Source of the DNA: CAZEAP01 sp964510315
GTDB taxonomy: Bacteria; Planctomycetota; Brocadiia; SM23-32
Length of the DNA stretch: 31,550 bases
NCBI GenBank assembly: GCA_964510315.1
Contig: CAZEAP010000037.1
Span: 1 to 31,550 of the forward strand
Reading direction: 5' to 3'
The translations under genes were made by a program, and so were the position numbers. Positions 16,385-24,867 of the stretch are shown piece after piece. Every line of letters begins with the position of its first letter. Position 1 is the first letter of the stretch. Under the pieces are notes generated by a model. That model ran no database searches and was not told the origin of the DNA. It worked only from the letters and a program-made list of their open reading frames with translations.

Positions 16385-17782
16385 AGATACTCGCCTTTCG
16401 GTCAGCCGTATCTGAATCGCCTTGCGTACCGGCCGCTTGGCGTAGTCGACGTCGAGCGTCTCGTCGAACAGCCCCTGCACTTCGAGCATGCGCTTCGCCA
16501 GCCAACCGGAAAGCTCGGTCTGGGTCCGCTTCCACCACGTCGCGAACCGCGCCCAGGCGCGCTTCAGCGTATAGGTCAGGGTCAGCCAGCCGAGGGCGAT
16601 CTTGTGGGTCGCCTCCTCGAACGTGGCCTTGAACAGGAACGTGAACTTATGCCAGGCCAGCCGCAGGGGCTTGATGCCCTTCTGCCACTCCATCTTGAGC
16701 GTCAGCCACAGGATGCGAGCGGCCAGCTTGATGTCGCCCGCGGCCAGCGCATCCTTGATGCCACCAAACGCCTTGACCGCGTCCTCTTTGAGCGAGCTGA
16801 ACTTCTCTCCCAGCCACGCCAGCGCCTTCCCGCCGGCGCCGCTGGAGATGACCAGGTAGGCGCCCAGCGCGGCGGCGGCAGCCACCACCAGGCCGAGCGG
16901 CGATATCATGCCGGCCAGGAGCGAGATCAGCGTCGGGACCAGCCCAATCATCGATGTGACGGCGCCCTTGAGCAGGGCGAAGCCCTTTCCCACCGCCCCG
17001 ATGAACATCCCGATCCGGCTCAGCGTCCAGCCCAGGCTGGCCAGCGTGCCGCCGAGCACAATGAGGCCGACGCCCGCCGCTCCTACCACGGCCACCAGCT
17101 TGCCCATGGCGACGACCGCTTCCCTGTTGCGAGCGATCCACTGTCCGGCGGCCTTCACCGCGTCCACCAGCTTCGAGAGCAGCGGTGTGACCACCGGGAG
17201 CAGGGCGTTTCCGACGGCGACGGCGGTGTCGCGGAGTTCCGCCTTGAGCGCCTTCATGCGGTTCTGAAAGGAGCCGGCGGTGCGGACCGCGTCGCCCACG
17301 GCCCCCTGATCGGTCATCGTCCGCATGATGATGGACATCCGTGCCAGCACCTTACCCTGCTCGGTCAGCTCGGAGGCGGTCCCGGGCAGGCCCACCCGGA
17401 GCGCCTCAGCCTGAACGGCGCTGTCGAGGAGGTTGACGCCGTACTGGCGCAGGGGGCGGCTCATGCCCGCCAGGCCGCTCTGGAACTTCTCCAGCGCGTC
17501 GGCATCGGCGATGTTGTAGAGAGAGGCGAAGTCGAGGGAGAGCTGCTGGATGGTCTTTGACATCTCCAGCGCCCGCTCCGGCTCGAACTCCAGCCCCTGC
17601 AGGAAGGCCTGGATGCTGGCCATCGAGTCGCGGACCTCGTAGCGTGACCGCCCGATCTCGCGGGCGATGGTGTCGGCAAACTCGCCGGCCGCCCGGGCCT
17701 GGCGCCCGAAGACCTGCTCGAACTTGTTGAGGGTCTCCTGGGCGTCGGCCGCCGCCTCAAGCACGTGTGCGTGCAAGAGGGA
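16385..17782 (-). pseudogene. Phage tail tape-measure protein remnant
   Basis: The - strand frame (17908-16346) holds a long tape-measure core. It starts abruptly at Ala-Asp-Ala-Gln-Glu-Thr-Leu-Asn-Lys-Phe, passes Ile-Ile-Met-Arg-Thr-Met-Thr-Asp-Gln-Gly-Ala-Val-Gly-Asp-Ala and Asn-Arg-Met-Lys-Ala-Leu, then a Gly/Ala/Leu-rich membrane-like stretch (about residues 265-345) and an amphipathic Trp-rich region. These are hallmarks of siphovirus tape-measure proteins. The true N-terminus is missing: His-x-His repeats are joined in frame directly upstream. The last 15 or so residues run into sequence antisense to the winged-helix gene, so the natural C-terminus is also lost. At about 465 phage-derived residues it is short for this family. 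Confidence 0.8.
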
Positions 17783-18654
17783 AACCGGTCCAGCAATGTA
17801 GGTCACCGTGCCGACTGTGCCCCGCAGCTCGTGGTCATGGGCGAGGCCCGCCGGGGTGGCGACGTGCGTCTGGGTCCCTGCGGCGTCCACCAGTGTGTCA
17901 TCGTGCACCAGGTCGGCTGGTGCTCCAAGAGAATGGCCCCCGTTGGGCTACTCAGCGAGTGCCCGTGAGACAGGTCGGCGGGCTCGGCGGCGTGCGCCTG
18001 ACTGACAGCTGGCGCGTCGAGCGCGTGTCCGGCACGCAGGCCCATAGGTCTGGCAACATGGGCCTGGCTGCCCGACGAGGCGCTCAGAAGATGCTCCTGG
18101 GACGGCCCAGCCGGCGTTGCGGTGATGGTGATGGCGCCGGCGGTCGATCCGAGCGCATGCCCGTTGTCCAGACCGGCAGGGCTGGCTACATGCGCCTGCG
18201 AGCCCGACGCCGCTTCCAACGGGTGGCCATGGGCCGTCTTGTCGGGCGTGGCAACGTGCGCCTGGGAACCAGTGGCCGCGTCCAGACCGTGTCCGTGAGC
18301 AAGGCCGGCCGGGCTTCCCTGGGCGGCCGACGCGGCCACGTACTCGCACTGCGCGTAGTAAAGATAAGAGGAGCCGCCGTACTCCTGGTCCAGGCCGCAG
18401 ACGCGGAGCTGGAGTAGTCGGTGACCGCCGGACGTGTACACGTATCCCTCCAGGTCATTGGCGGCCAGGGTCTGCTTGTCGTAGTGGGCGTGCTCACGGT
18501 AAACAGGCACTTTCGGCCGGCCCTCCGCGACCGACAAGCCGGAGCTATACGCGCGTGTGCTTGACCGGCCGCCTCGGGACGAGTACAGTGGTAATGCGAA
18601 GTGGCGGCCGCCCAGCTTCGAGGAGGTAAATGGCCGTTGATTTGCCGAACCCAT
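17783..18654 (-). pseudogene. Frameshifted phage-type protein with 22-residue His-x-His repeats
   Basis: A possible ATG at 18654 leads into about 110 residues of unrecognised, Tyr-rich sequence. From 18312 downward come eight and a half repeats of 22 residues (66 bp), consensus Pro-Ala-x-Leu-x-His-x-His-x-Leu-x4-Gly-Ser-Gln-Ala-His-Val-Ala. Six units read in one frame; a one-base frameshift at about 17921-17935 moves units 7-9 into the frame that continues as tape measure. Similar H-x-H repeats occur, as I recall, in phage tail or decoration proteins. The repeat copies differ from each other, so the array is old. Confidence 0.65.
17784..18312 (-). repeat. 66-bp coding tandem repeat (22 aa x about 8)
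   Basis: Eight contiguous 66-bp units, aligned only at protein level. His pairs are kept best (His-Gly-His in units 1, 2 and 6; His-Asp-His in unit 8; His-Ala-His in unit 9) and the unit end (Gly-Ser-Gln-Ala-His-Val-Ala) is kept in units 1, 2 and 4. It is not a CRISPR: there are no uniform repeats with unique spacers. Confidence 0.8.
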
Positions 18655-19090
18655 TACACAATACTGGATCGTAAGGAGCCGACCCGGTTGCGCCCTGCAC
18701 TCGCCGGGTCGCTGCCGGTAAGCCCGTTCTGCGTCCGTATCGTCCGAATGTTCCGGTATGGGCCGGATACGGCCCCGATTACGAAACGAACCCATTCGCT
18801 CGTAAGTTGTTTCAACACAAGGCGATACCACGCAAAAACACAATCGGGGCGGTTAGTCCCGTCGATACAACGCAACCTGAAGAAACACGTGGCAAACTCA
18901 CAAGTGAAGCTTGGTATTGCGCCGGGGAGGACGAGGGAAAGACCGGGCGGTCGCGGCGCGGGCGGAGAAATGGGTGCGCTTCCGGCGGGCGTCTGCTGGA
19001 GCGGCGCTGCCGGGCGGTCTCCGCGGCGGTTGGATGAAGGGAACGCGGCGGCAGACCCGCTCGCCGGCGCCGGCGCCCCGCGCGGCCCCG
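18655..19090. other. Degenerate intergenic stretch, no gene seen
   Basis: I see no recognisable gene. A 9-bp inverted repeat (gccccgatt at 18772-18780 and aatcggggc at 18842-18850) encloses 61 bp. Open frames here are shadows or continuations of the decayed phage region. Confidence 0.5.
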
Positions 19091-19120
19091 TTGTTATGAG
19101 CGCGGGCGCTTTGTTATACT
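19091..19120 (+). promoter_or_regulatory. Sigma-70-like promoter of the GH42 operon with embedded palindrome
   Basis: TTGTTA (19091-19096), an 18-nt spacer and TATACT (19115-19120), about 28 nt of leader before the ATG at 19155. The spacer contains a perfect inverted repeat AGCGC-gg-GCGCT (19099-19110), placed where a repressor would block RNA polymerase. Confidence 0.6.
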
Positions 19121-19154
19121 CCGTTTTCTGTAACCCCCGGAGGGGAGAAGGCGC

Positions 19155-21209
19155 ATGGACAGGATGCACCCCCTGGTAAATGAGAAGCTGCCGCGGTTCT
19201 TCCACGGCGGCGACTACAACCCCGAGCAGTGGTCCCCCGAGGTGTGGGAAGAGGACATGCGCCTGATGAAGCTGGCGCACGTCAACGTGGCCACGGTGGG
19301 CGTGTTCAGTTGGGTGAGCCTCCAGCCCGGCCCGGAGACCTTCGAGTTCGAGTGGCTCGACACCGTCATGGACATGCTGGCCGAGAACGACATCTACGCC
19401 GTGCTGGCCACCCCCACGGCGGCCCACCCGGCCTGGCTCTCGGAGGAGCACCCGGAGGTTCTCCGATCCGACGCCGCCGGCCGCCGACGACGTCACGGCT
19501 GGAGGGTGAACTTCTGCCCCAACTCCACGGCCTACCGGGAGGCATGCTCGACCATCGTGCGGAAGCTGGCCGAGCGCTACGGCGAGCATCCGGCCCTGGT
19601 GCTGTGGCATGTTTCCAACGAGTATTCCGGCCGGTGCTACTGCGAGAACTGCGCCGAAGCCTTCCGGGACTGGCTCCAGGAGAAGTACGAGTCGCTGGAT
19701 GAGCTGAACGAGAAGTGGTATACGGCTTTCTGGAGCCACACCTACACGGACTGGTCCCAGGTGGAGCCCCCCCTGGAGAACGGGGAGCGGAGCATACCCG
19801 CCCTCAACGTGGACTACGCCCGCTTCTCCAGCGACTCCCTGCTGGGCTGCTTCCTGGGGGAGGCGGAGATACTCCGCGAGGTCGCCCCCGACGTGCCGGT
19901 TACCACCAACATGATGGGCGCCCACCGCACGGTGGACTACCACAAGTGGGCGCCGCACCTGGACGTGGTCTCATGGGACTGCTATCCGAGCATTCGCGGG
20001 GACGTGGCGGAGACGGCTTTCTACCACGACCTGATGGCCGGGCTGAAGCCGGGGCGGCCCTACTTGTTGATGGAGCAGACGCCCAGCACGCAGAACTGGC
20101 AGGACGTCAACGCCCTCAAGAGGCCGGGCCAGATGCGGCTGTGGAGCTACCTGGCGGTGGCTCACGGGGCCGACTCGGTGATGTACTTCCAGTGGCGACG
20201 CGGCAGGGGCGGGCAGGAGAAGCTCCACGGCGCCGTGGTCGAGCACGCGGGACACGAGAACACGCGCGTCTTCCAGGAAGTGGCCGAACTCGGCTCCGAA
20301 CTGGAGCAACTGGAGGACCACATCCTCGGCGCCGGGGTGGAGGCCCGGGTGGCCCTCATCTTCGACTGGGAGAACTGGTGGACGCTCCGCACCACCTCCG
20401 GTCCGGTGGCCGAGAAGCGCTACCCCCAGACCGTCTTCAGTCACTACCGGGCCTTCTGGCAGCGCAACGTGCCGGTCCACGTGGTGGACGCCGAGGCGGA
20501 CCTGTCGGACTACGACGTGGTCATCGCCCCCATGCTTTATTCGGTCGAACGCGGCCGGGGGGAGAAGGTGGAGGAGTTCGTCCGGGAAGGCGGCCGGTTC
20601 GTGGCCACCTGCCTTTCGGGCTGGGTGGATCGGTACGACCTGGCCTACCTGGGGGGATATCCGGGGCCGCTGCGTGCGGTGCTGGGGGTCTGGGTGGAGG
20701 AGGTAGACGCCCTGTTCGAGGACCAGAAGAACCGCATCCTGATGAAGCGGTCCTTCGGGCCATGCCGGGGGGAATACACCTGCGAGCGGCTTTGCGAGCT
20801 GATCCACCCCGAGGAGGCCACGGTGCTGGGGACCTACGGGAAGGACTTCTACGCCGGCTGGCCGGTGATCACCGAGAACGGTTTGGGCGAGGGCTACGCC
20901 TACTACATCGCCACCTGCCCGGAGCAGGATTTCCTGCGGCATTTCTACCGCACCATCTGCGCGGACTGCGGCATCCAGCCGGTCCTGCAGGGCCCGGAGG
21001 GGGTTGAGGTCCGCCGGCGCCGGCAGGAGGACCGGAGCTTCATCTTCATCCTAAACCACAACGAGGAGGTCTCCTACGTGGAGCTGGGCGAGGGCGACTA
21101 CCGGGACCTGCTTACCGACCAGCATCACTCCGGAAACCTGCCCGTAAGGGGCTACGGAGTCCGAATCCTTGAGAAGCTGGACCGCCCGGCGGAAGGAGAG
21201 CAATCGTGA
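19155..21209 (+). CDS. GH42-family beta-galactosidase
   Basis: 684 aa. AGGGGAG just upstream supports ATG 19155. The start reads Gly-Gly-Asp-Tyr-Asn-Pro-Glu-Gln-Trp, the classic GH42 opening. Acid/base is Glu156 in His-Val-Ser-Asn-Glu-Tyr; nucleophile is Glu307 in Leu-Met-Glu-Gln-Thr-Pro. A zinc-binding set is present: Cys in Asn-Phe-Cys-Pro-Asn plus Cys-Tyr-Cys-Glu-Asn-Cys, as in the trimeric GH42 enzymes. The trimerisation domain (about 390-610) and small C-terminal beta domain follow. No signal peptide, so it should cleave short galactosides inside the cell. The epimerase start overlaps its stop by 4 nt (GTGA), so the two are coupled: galactose release followed by nucleotide-sugar work is a natural reading. 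Confidence 0.95.
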   Translation: MDRMHPLVNEKLPRFFHGGDYNPEQWSPEVWEEDMRLMKLAHVNVATVGVFSWVSLQPGPETFEFEWLDTVMDMLAENDIYAVLATPTAAHPAWLSEEHPEVLRSDAAGRRRRHGWRVNFCPNSTAYREACSTIVRKLAERYGEHPALVLWHVSNEYSGRCYCENCAEAFRDWLQEKYESLDELNEKWYTAFWSHTYTDWSQVEPPLENGERSIPALNVDYARFSSDSLLGCFLGEAEILREVAPDVPVTTNMMGAHRTVDYHKWAPHLDVVSWDCYPSIRGDVAETAFYHDLMAGLKPGRPYLLMEQTPSTQNWQDVNALKRPGQMRLWSYLAVAHGADSVMYFQWRRGRGGQEKLHGAVVEHAGHENTRVFQEVAELGSELEQLEDHILGAGVEARVALIFDWENWWTLRTTSGPVAEKRYPQTVFSHYRAFWQRNVPVHVVDAEADLSDYDVVIAPMLYSVERGRGEKVEEFVREGGRFVATCLSGWVDRYDLAYLGGYPGPLRAVLGVWVEEVDALFEDQKNRILMKRSFGPCRGEYTCERLCELIHPEEATVLGTYGKDFYAGWPVITENGLGEGYAYYIATCPEQDFLRHFYRTICADCGIQPVLQGPEGVEVRRRRQEDRSFIFILNHNEEVSYVELGEGDYRDLLTDQHHSGNLPVRGYGVRILEKLDRPAEGEQS

Positions 21210-22174
21210 AGAGCGCACTGGTCACCGGCGGCGCCGGCTTCATCGGCTCCCACCTGACCGAGAAACTGCTGGACGGGGGCCGGGAGGTCTACGTGCTGGA
21301 CAACCTTTCCACCGGCAGTATCTCGAACCTCGACGCGGTGCGGGAGTCCCCCCGGCTGCACGTTCACCTGGCGGACCTCGGAGACGAGCAGTTGCTAATG
21401 GAACTGGTGGACCGGTCGGACACGGTTTTTCATTTCGCCGCCGCCGTGGGGGTTCGGCTCATCGTGGAGGACCCCGTTCGCACCATCGAGACCAACGTCT
21501 ACGGGACGGACCTTCTGCTGAAACACTGCGCAAAGAAGGGCAAGAAGCTGCTGCTGGCCTCCACCAGCGAGGTTTACGGGAAGGGGCAGGAGCGCCCGTT
21601 CCAAGAGGACGACGACCTTGTGTTCGGGCCCACCACCCGGGCGCGGTGGAGCTACGGCTGCTCGAAGGCCATCGACGAGTTCCTCGCCCTGGCCTACCGG
21701 AAGGAGCGCGCGCTTCCGGTGGTGATCGTGCGGTTTTTCAACATCGTCGGCCCCCGGCAGGTGGGCCGCTACGGGATGGTGGTTCCCCGCTTCGTCCAGC
21801 AGGCCATCGACGGTGGCCCCATCACGGTCTACGGGGACGGGGAACAGGTGCGCTGTTTTTCCCACGTCGAGGACTTCGTCGACGCCGTCCTCGCCCTGGC
21901 CGACTGCCCGGAGGCGGTGGGCGAGATATTCAACGTCGGCAGCAACGTGCCGGTCACCATCAACGAGCTGGCCGAGGAGGTGCGCAGGCTGGTCAACCCC
22001 GATGCCGAGATCGTGCACATCCCTTATTCGGAGGCCTACGCGGAGGGTTTCGAGGACGTGCGCTACCGGGTTCCGGATATATCGAAGCTGGAGGGGACCA
22101 TCGACTTCGAGCCCCAACACGATCTGGAAAGCATCCTCCGGGACGTGCGGGACTACGTGTCGCCATCTTCCTGA
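21206..22174 (+). CDS. NAD-dependent nucleotide-sugar epimerase/dehydratase (extended SDR)
   Basis: 322 aa. GTG start at 21206 overlaps the GH42 stop; GGAAGGAG at 21191-21198 serves it. Gly8-Gly-Ala-Gly-Phe-Ile-Gly14 binds NAD. Ser-Thr-Ser-Glu-Val-Tyr (119-124) and Tyr150-x3-Lys154 form the catalytic set. Phe-Phe-Asn-Ile-Val-Gly-Pro-Arg-Gln and the Arg-Cys-Phe-Ser-His-Val segment are typical of UDP-glucose 4-epimerase and UDP-glucuronate decarboxylase relatives. Coupling to a beta-galactosidase favours a GalE-like role, but specificity cannot be settled by eye. Its 3' end overlaps the convergent helicase gene by 22 bp. Confidence 0.93.
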   Translation: MKSALVTGGAGFIGSHLTEKLLDGGREVYVLDNLSTGSISNLDAVRESPRLHVHLADLGDEQLLMELVDRSDTVFHFAAAVGVRLIVEDPVRTIETNVYGTDLLLKHCAKKGKKLLLASTSEVYGKGQERPFQEDDDLVFGPTTRARWSYGCSKAIDEFLALAYRKERALPVVIVRFFNIVGPRQVGRYGMVVPRFVQQAIDGGPITVYGDGEQVRCFSHVEDFVDAVLALADCPEAVGEIFNVGSNVPVTINELAEEVRRLVNPDAEIVHIPYSEAYAEGFEDVRYRVPDISKLEGTIDFEPQHDLESILRDVRDYVSPSS

Positions 22175-24852
22175 GAGCCCCTTTTCTCCTCGGCACGGCG
22201 CCGGCGGACGGCCTCCGCCGCCATGTCACCCCGGTCGGCAGCCGGACGCCGTCGGGGAGCATCCGCACCCTTCCGCATGGCGGGATCGGAGCGGGCCAGG
22301 GTATCGTCCTGTTCCGGGGGAGGAACACAGGCCTCCCCGACCGGCGGGTGGTAGTCCGGTTGCTCGGCGGTTCGCATCTTCTCAATGCGCCGGCGCAGGC
22401 TTCGCTCGGTCTGCAGGGGCAGGGGGCTGCGGGGTTGAGTGCTGCCGGCGGGTGCGTCGGCGTGGAGGAGTCGGGCCGGGGCTTCGGCGGCCTCCCCGCG
22501 GCGGGCCTCCAGCAGGTCGCGGCGTCCTTTCAGGAGGCGCTCGGCCTGTTGGCTGCCGAACGCGGCGGGCACGAGTTCCTCGATGGGTTCCCCGCTCCAG
22601 AGACAGTCCAGCAGCAGTTGCACCTCGGCTCGAGAAGGGATCAGGTCGGCCTCCAGCTCCGGGTTGTTGACGATGAACGGACGCACCGGGTCGCCCACGC
22701 AGAGGGGACAGCCGTCCTCGCAGCGGCAGTCCTCCAGGTTGCGCGCGGCGGCTTCGGCGACCTCATCGAGCGCCTCGAAGGCCCGTTCGGTGAAGCCCAG
22801 CCCGCGCGGATATCTCTCGTAGAAGTAGAGCGCCTCCCACCAGAAGTTGGTCTGCCCGGGCCAGGGACGCAGGTCCAGCATGTCGCAGGTCATCAGCGCG
22901 GGCAGCACGATACGGAGGGCGTTTCCGAGTCCGTAGAACTCGGGGCTCAGGCCCAGCGCGCTGAGTTCGGCGTCCCGCACGGGGCTCGGGCAGAGCCACA
23001 GTCCCATGGTCTCCCACGTGACCGGGGGCAGCTCCAGGGGGATGCTGCGGATAAGCTCGTTGCTCTCGAAGCGGCGCTCCTCGTATCCGGTGGTGACCGC
23101 CCCGGCGGTTACCTCCCCGAAAAAGGCCGTCCCGCCCGGCAGTTCGCGCTGCCGCAGGCACTCATCGACCTTCTTCACGAAACAGTGCCCCAGGGGGTTG
23201 GTGTAGTGATCGGTCTGCACCGGTCGGACGCGCGCGCGGCGCGCCTCGCGGTCGAACTCCTCGACCAGATACGGCCGGCCTTCGTGCAGATATATGGCCC
23301 GGGGGTGGACGGTCGTGTGCGCGCCCGCCCAGTCAATCTCTCCGATGGCGCGCCCCGTGGCGACGTCCTGGATGACCACGTTCTTGTCCATGTATCCCCT
23401 GAGGGGCAGTTCCCTTGCCGGCCGTTCGGAGACGGCGTGGTACCATACGTCGTCCCGCTCATAGAGCTTGCCCCGGTCGCGGAGGGTGGGCAGAAGTTCG
23501 GCGGCGCCGGGCCCGAGGTCGTCGGCCTCTTCGGTCCGCAGGGGGAGTTCCTGAGCGGCACAGCGGAGATGGCCCGCCAGCACGTGGGGGTTCGCCCGCT
23601 TCACCACGCCTCCCTCCACCGGTCGGTCGAAGATATATTCAGGGTGGCGGAACAGGAAGCTGTTGACGGGGTCGCGGAGTCCCACGTAGAAAACCAGGGC
23701 CTCTCCTCCGGAGCGCCCGACCCGCCCGGCCTGCTGGAAAAACGAGGCCACCGAACCCGGCCAGCCGCAGATCACCGCCACCTCCAGCGAGGGCAGGTCC
23801 AGGCCCAGCTCCAGCAGGTTCGTCGCCGCGATTCCCGGCGCGCCGCCGGTCCGCATGCGCTGCTCCATGGCCCTCAGCTCCTCGGGCCGACAGCCGCCCC
23901 GGTAGGTCAGTATACGCTCCTCTGCGCCTCCGCGCTCGGCGAGGCGGCGGCGGCCGTACTCGGCGATCAGCTCGGCGGCGACCCGTGCCCTGGCGAAGGC
24001 GATCGCGCCGCTCCCCGCCCGGACCGCCTCGGCCAGCAGACGCCCCGCCTCGACCGTCGGCGCGTCGGAGGGACGCCACAGCAGATAGGTGCGGGATCCC
24101 CGTCCGGGGGCGTCCTTTGCCGGCGCGCTGACCTCCCTGCCGGTGAGGTTTCTTGCGTGCTCGGCGGGGTTGCTCAGGGTCGAACTCGTGCAGACGACCC
24201 GGGGCTCCGTTCCGTAGTGGCGGCAGACCCGCCACAGCCGCCTCAGCAGACACGCCACGTTGGAGCCGAACAGGCCGCTGTAGGCGTGGAGTTCCTCCAG
24301 CACCACCATGCGCAGACGCCCGAAGTATTCCGCCCAGCGGGGGTGGTTCGGGAGTATGCCCCGGTGGAGCATGTCGGGGTTGGTGATCAGGATGGGCCTG
24401 CCCCGGCGGCTGCGGCGCAGCGAGGGGCTGAGGTCACCGTCGTAGATGGCGAACGAGCCCGTCGCCCCATCCAGTTCTCTGGCGATCCGGCGGAATTTCT
24501 CCCCCTGTGCCCTGGCGACCGGCTTGTAGGGGCAGATGATCAGGGTGCCCTCCGGCTGGTCCCGCAATGCTCTCTCGACGGCGACGATCTGGAACGCCGG
24601 CGACTTGCCGCTCGCAGAACCACCGCCGAGGAACACGTCCTCGCCCGCCCGAACGGCCCGGAGGGCCGGCATCTGGTGTGTGCGAAGGCGCTCTATCCGG
24701 AGCGCGCGGCAGACCCGCCGCCCGACGTCACTCAGTTCGGAGACCGGGGGACCGGGGCGGGGCGAGCGGGCGGGGCGGCGTTCCTCGTAGACGATCTGCC
24801 CCCGGTAGAAGGGCAAGCTCCGGAGCCGGTCAAGGAACGATCTGTGGTCCAC
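22153..24852 (-). CDS. MrfA/YprA-like DEAD/DEAH helicase with DUF1998-type metal site
   Basis: 899 aa from a GTG start at 24852. It is an SF2 helicase: motif I Gly78-Ser-Ala-Ser-Gly-Lys83-Ser, motif II Leu-Glu186-Glu187-Leu-His189 (the family usually has Asp-Glu-Leu/Ala-His), Ser-Ser-Thr-Leu as motif III, Ala-Thr-Asn-Leu-Leu-Glu-Leu-Gly-Leu-Asp as motif V and Gln-Gln-Ala-Gly-Arg-Val-Gly-Arg as motif VI. The C-terminal DUF1998-like domain has Cys709-x-Cys711-x3-Cys715-x2-Cys718, the four-cysteine cluster of MrfA. MrfA proteins unwind DNA 3'-5' and act in mitomycin-type lesion repair. A tail of about 130 Arg/Glu/Pro-rich residues follows the family's normal end. It starts 15 nt after the DUF192 gene stops, in one operon. 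Confidence 0.92.
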   Translation of the reverse strand: MDHRSFLDRLRSLPFYRGQIVYEERRPARSPRPGPPVSELSDVGRRVCRALRIERLRTHQMPALRAVRAGEDVFLGGGSASGKSPAFQIVAVERALRDQPEGTLIICPYKPVARAQGEKFRRIARELDGATGSFAIYDGDLSPSLRRSRRGRPILITNPDMLHRGILPNHPRWAEYFGRLRMVVLEELHAYSGLFGSNVACLLRRLWRVCRHYGTEPRVVCTSSTLSNPAEHARNLTGREVSAPAKDAPGRGSRTYLLWRPSDAPTVEAGRLLAEAVRAGSGAIAFARARVAAELIAEYGRRRLAERGGAEERILTYRGGCRPEELRAMEQRMRTGGAPGIAATNLLELGLDLPSLEVAVICGWPGSVASFFQQAGRVGRSGGEALVFYVGLRDPVNSFLFRHPEYIFDRPVEGGVVKRANPHVLAGHLRCAAQELPLRTEEADDLGPGAAELLPTLRDRGKLYERDDVWYHAVSERPARELPLRGYMDKNVVIQDVATGRAIGEIDWAGAHTTVHPRAIYLHEGRPYLVEEFDREARRARVRPVQTDHYTNPLGHCFVKKVDECLRQRELPGGTAFFGEVTAGAVTTGYEERRFESNELIRSIPLELPPVTWETMGLWLCPSPVRDAELSALGLSPEFYGLGNALRIVLPALMTCDMLDLRPWPGQTNFWWEALYFYERYPRGLGFTERAFEALDEVAEAAARNLEDCRCEDGCPLCVGDPVRPFIVNNPELEADLIPSRAEVQLLLDCLWSGEPIEELVPAAFGSQQAERLLKGRRDLLEARRGEAAEAPARLLHADAPAGSTQPRSPLPLQTERSLRRRIEKMRTAEQPDYHPPVGEACVPPPEQDDTLARSDPAMRKGADAPRRRPAADRGDMAAEAVRRRRAEEKRGSQEDGDT

Positions 24853-24867
24853 CCCATCCCCCTGCTC

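Noticed and set aside
16604..17560. 318-codon + strand frame
   Set aside because: Antisense to the tape-measure remnant, with Gln/His/Arg-rich shadow composition.
17784..18312. CRISPR-like periodicity
   Set aside because: The 66-bp period is coding (22-residue repeats) and there are no constant repeats with unique spacers.
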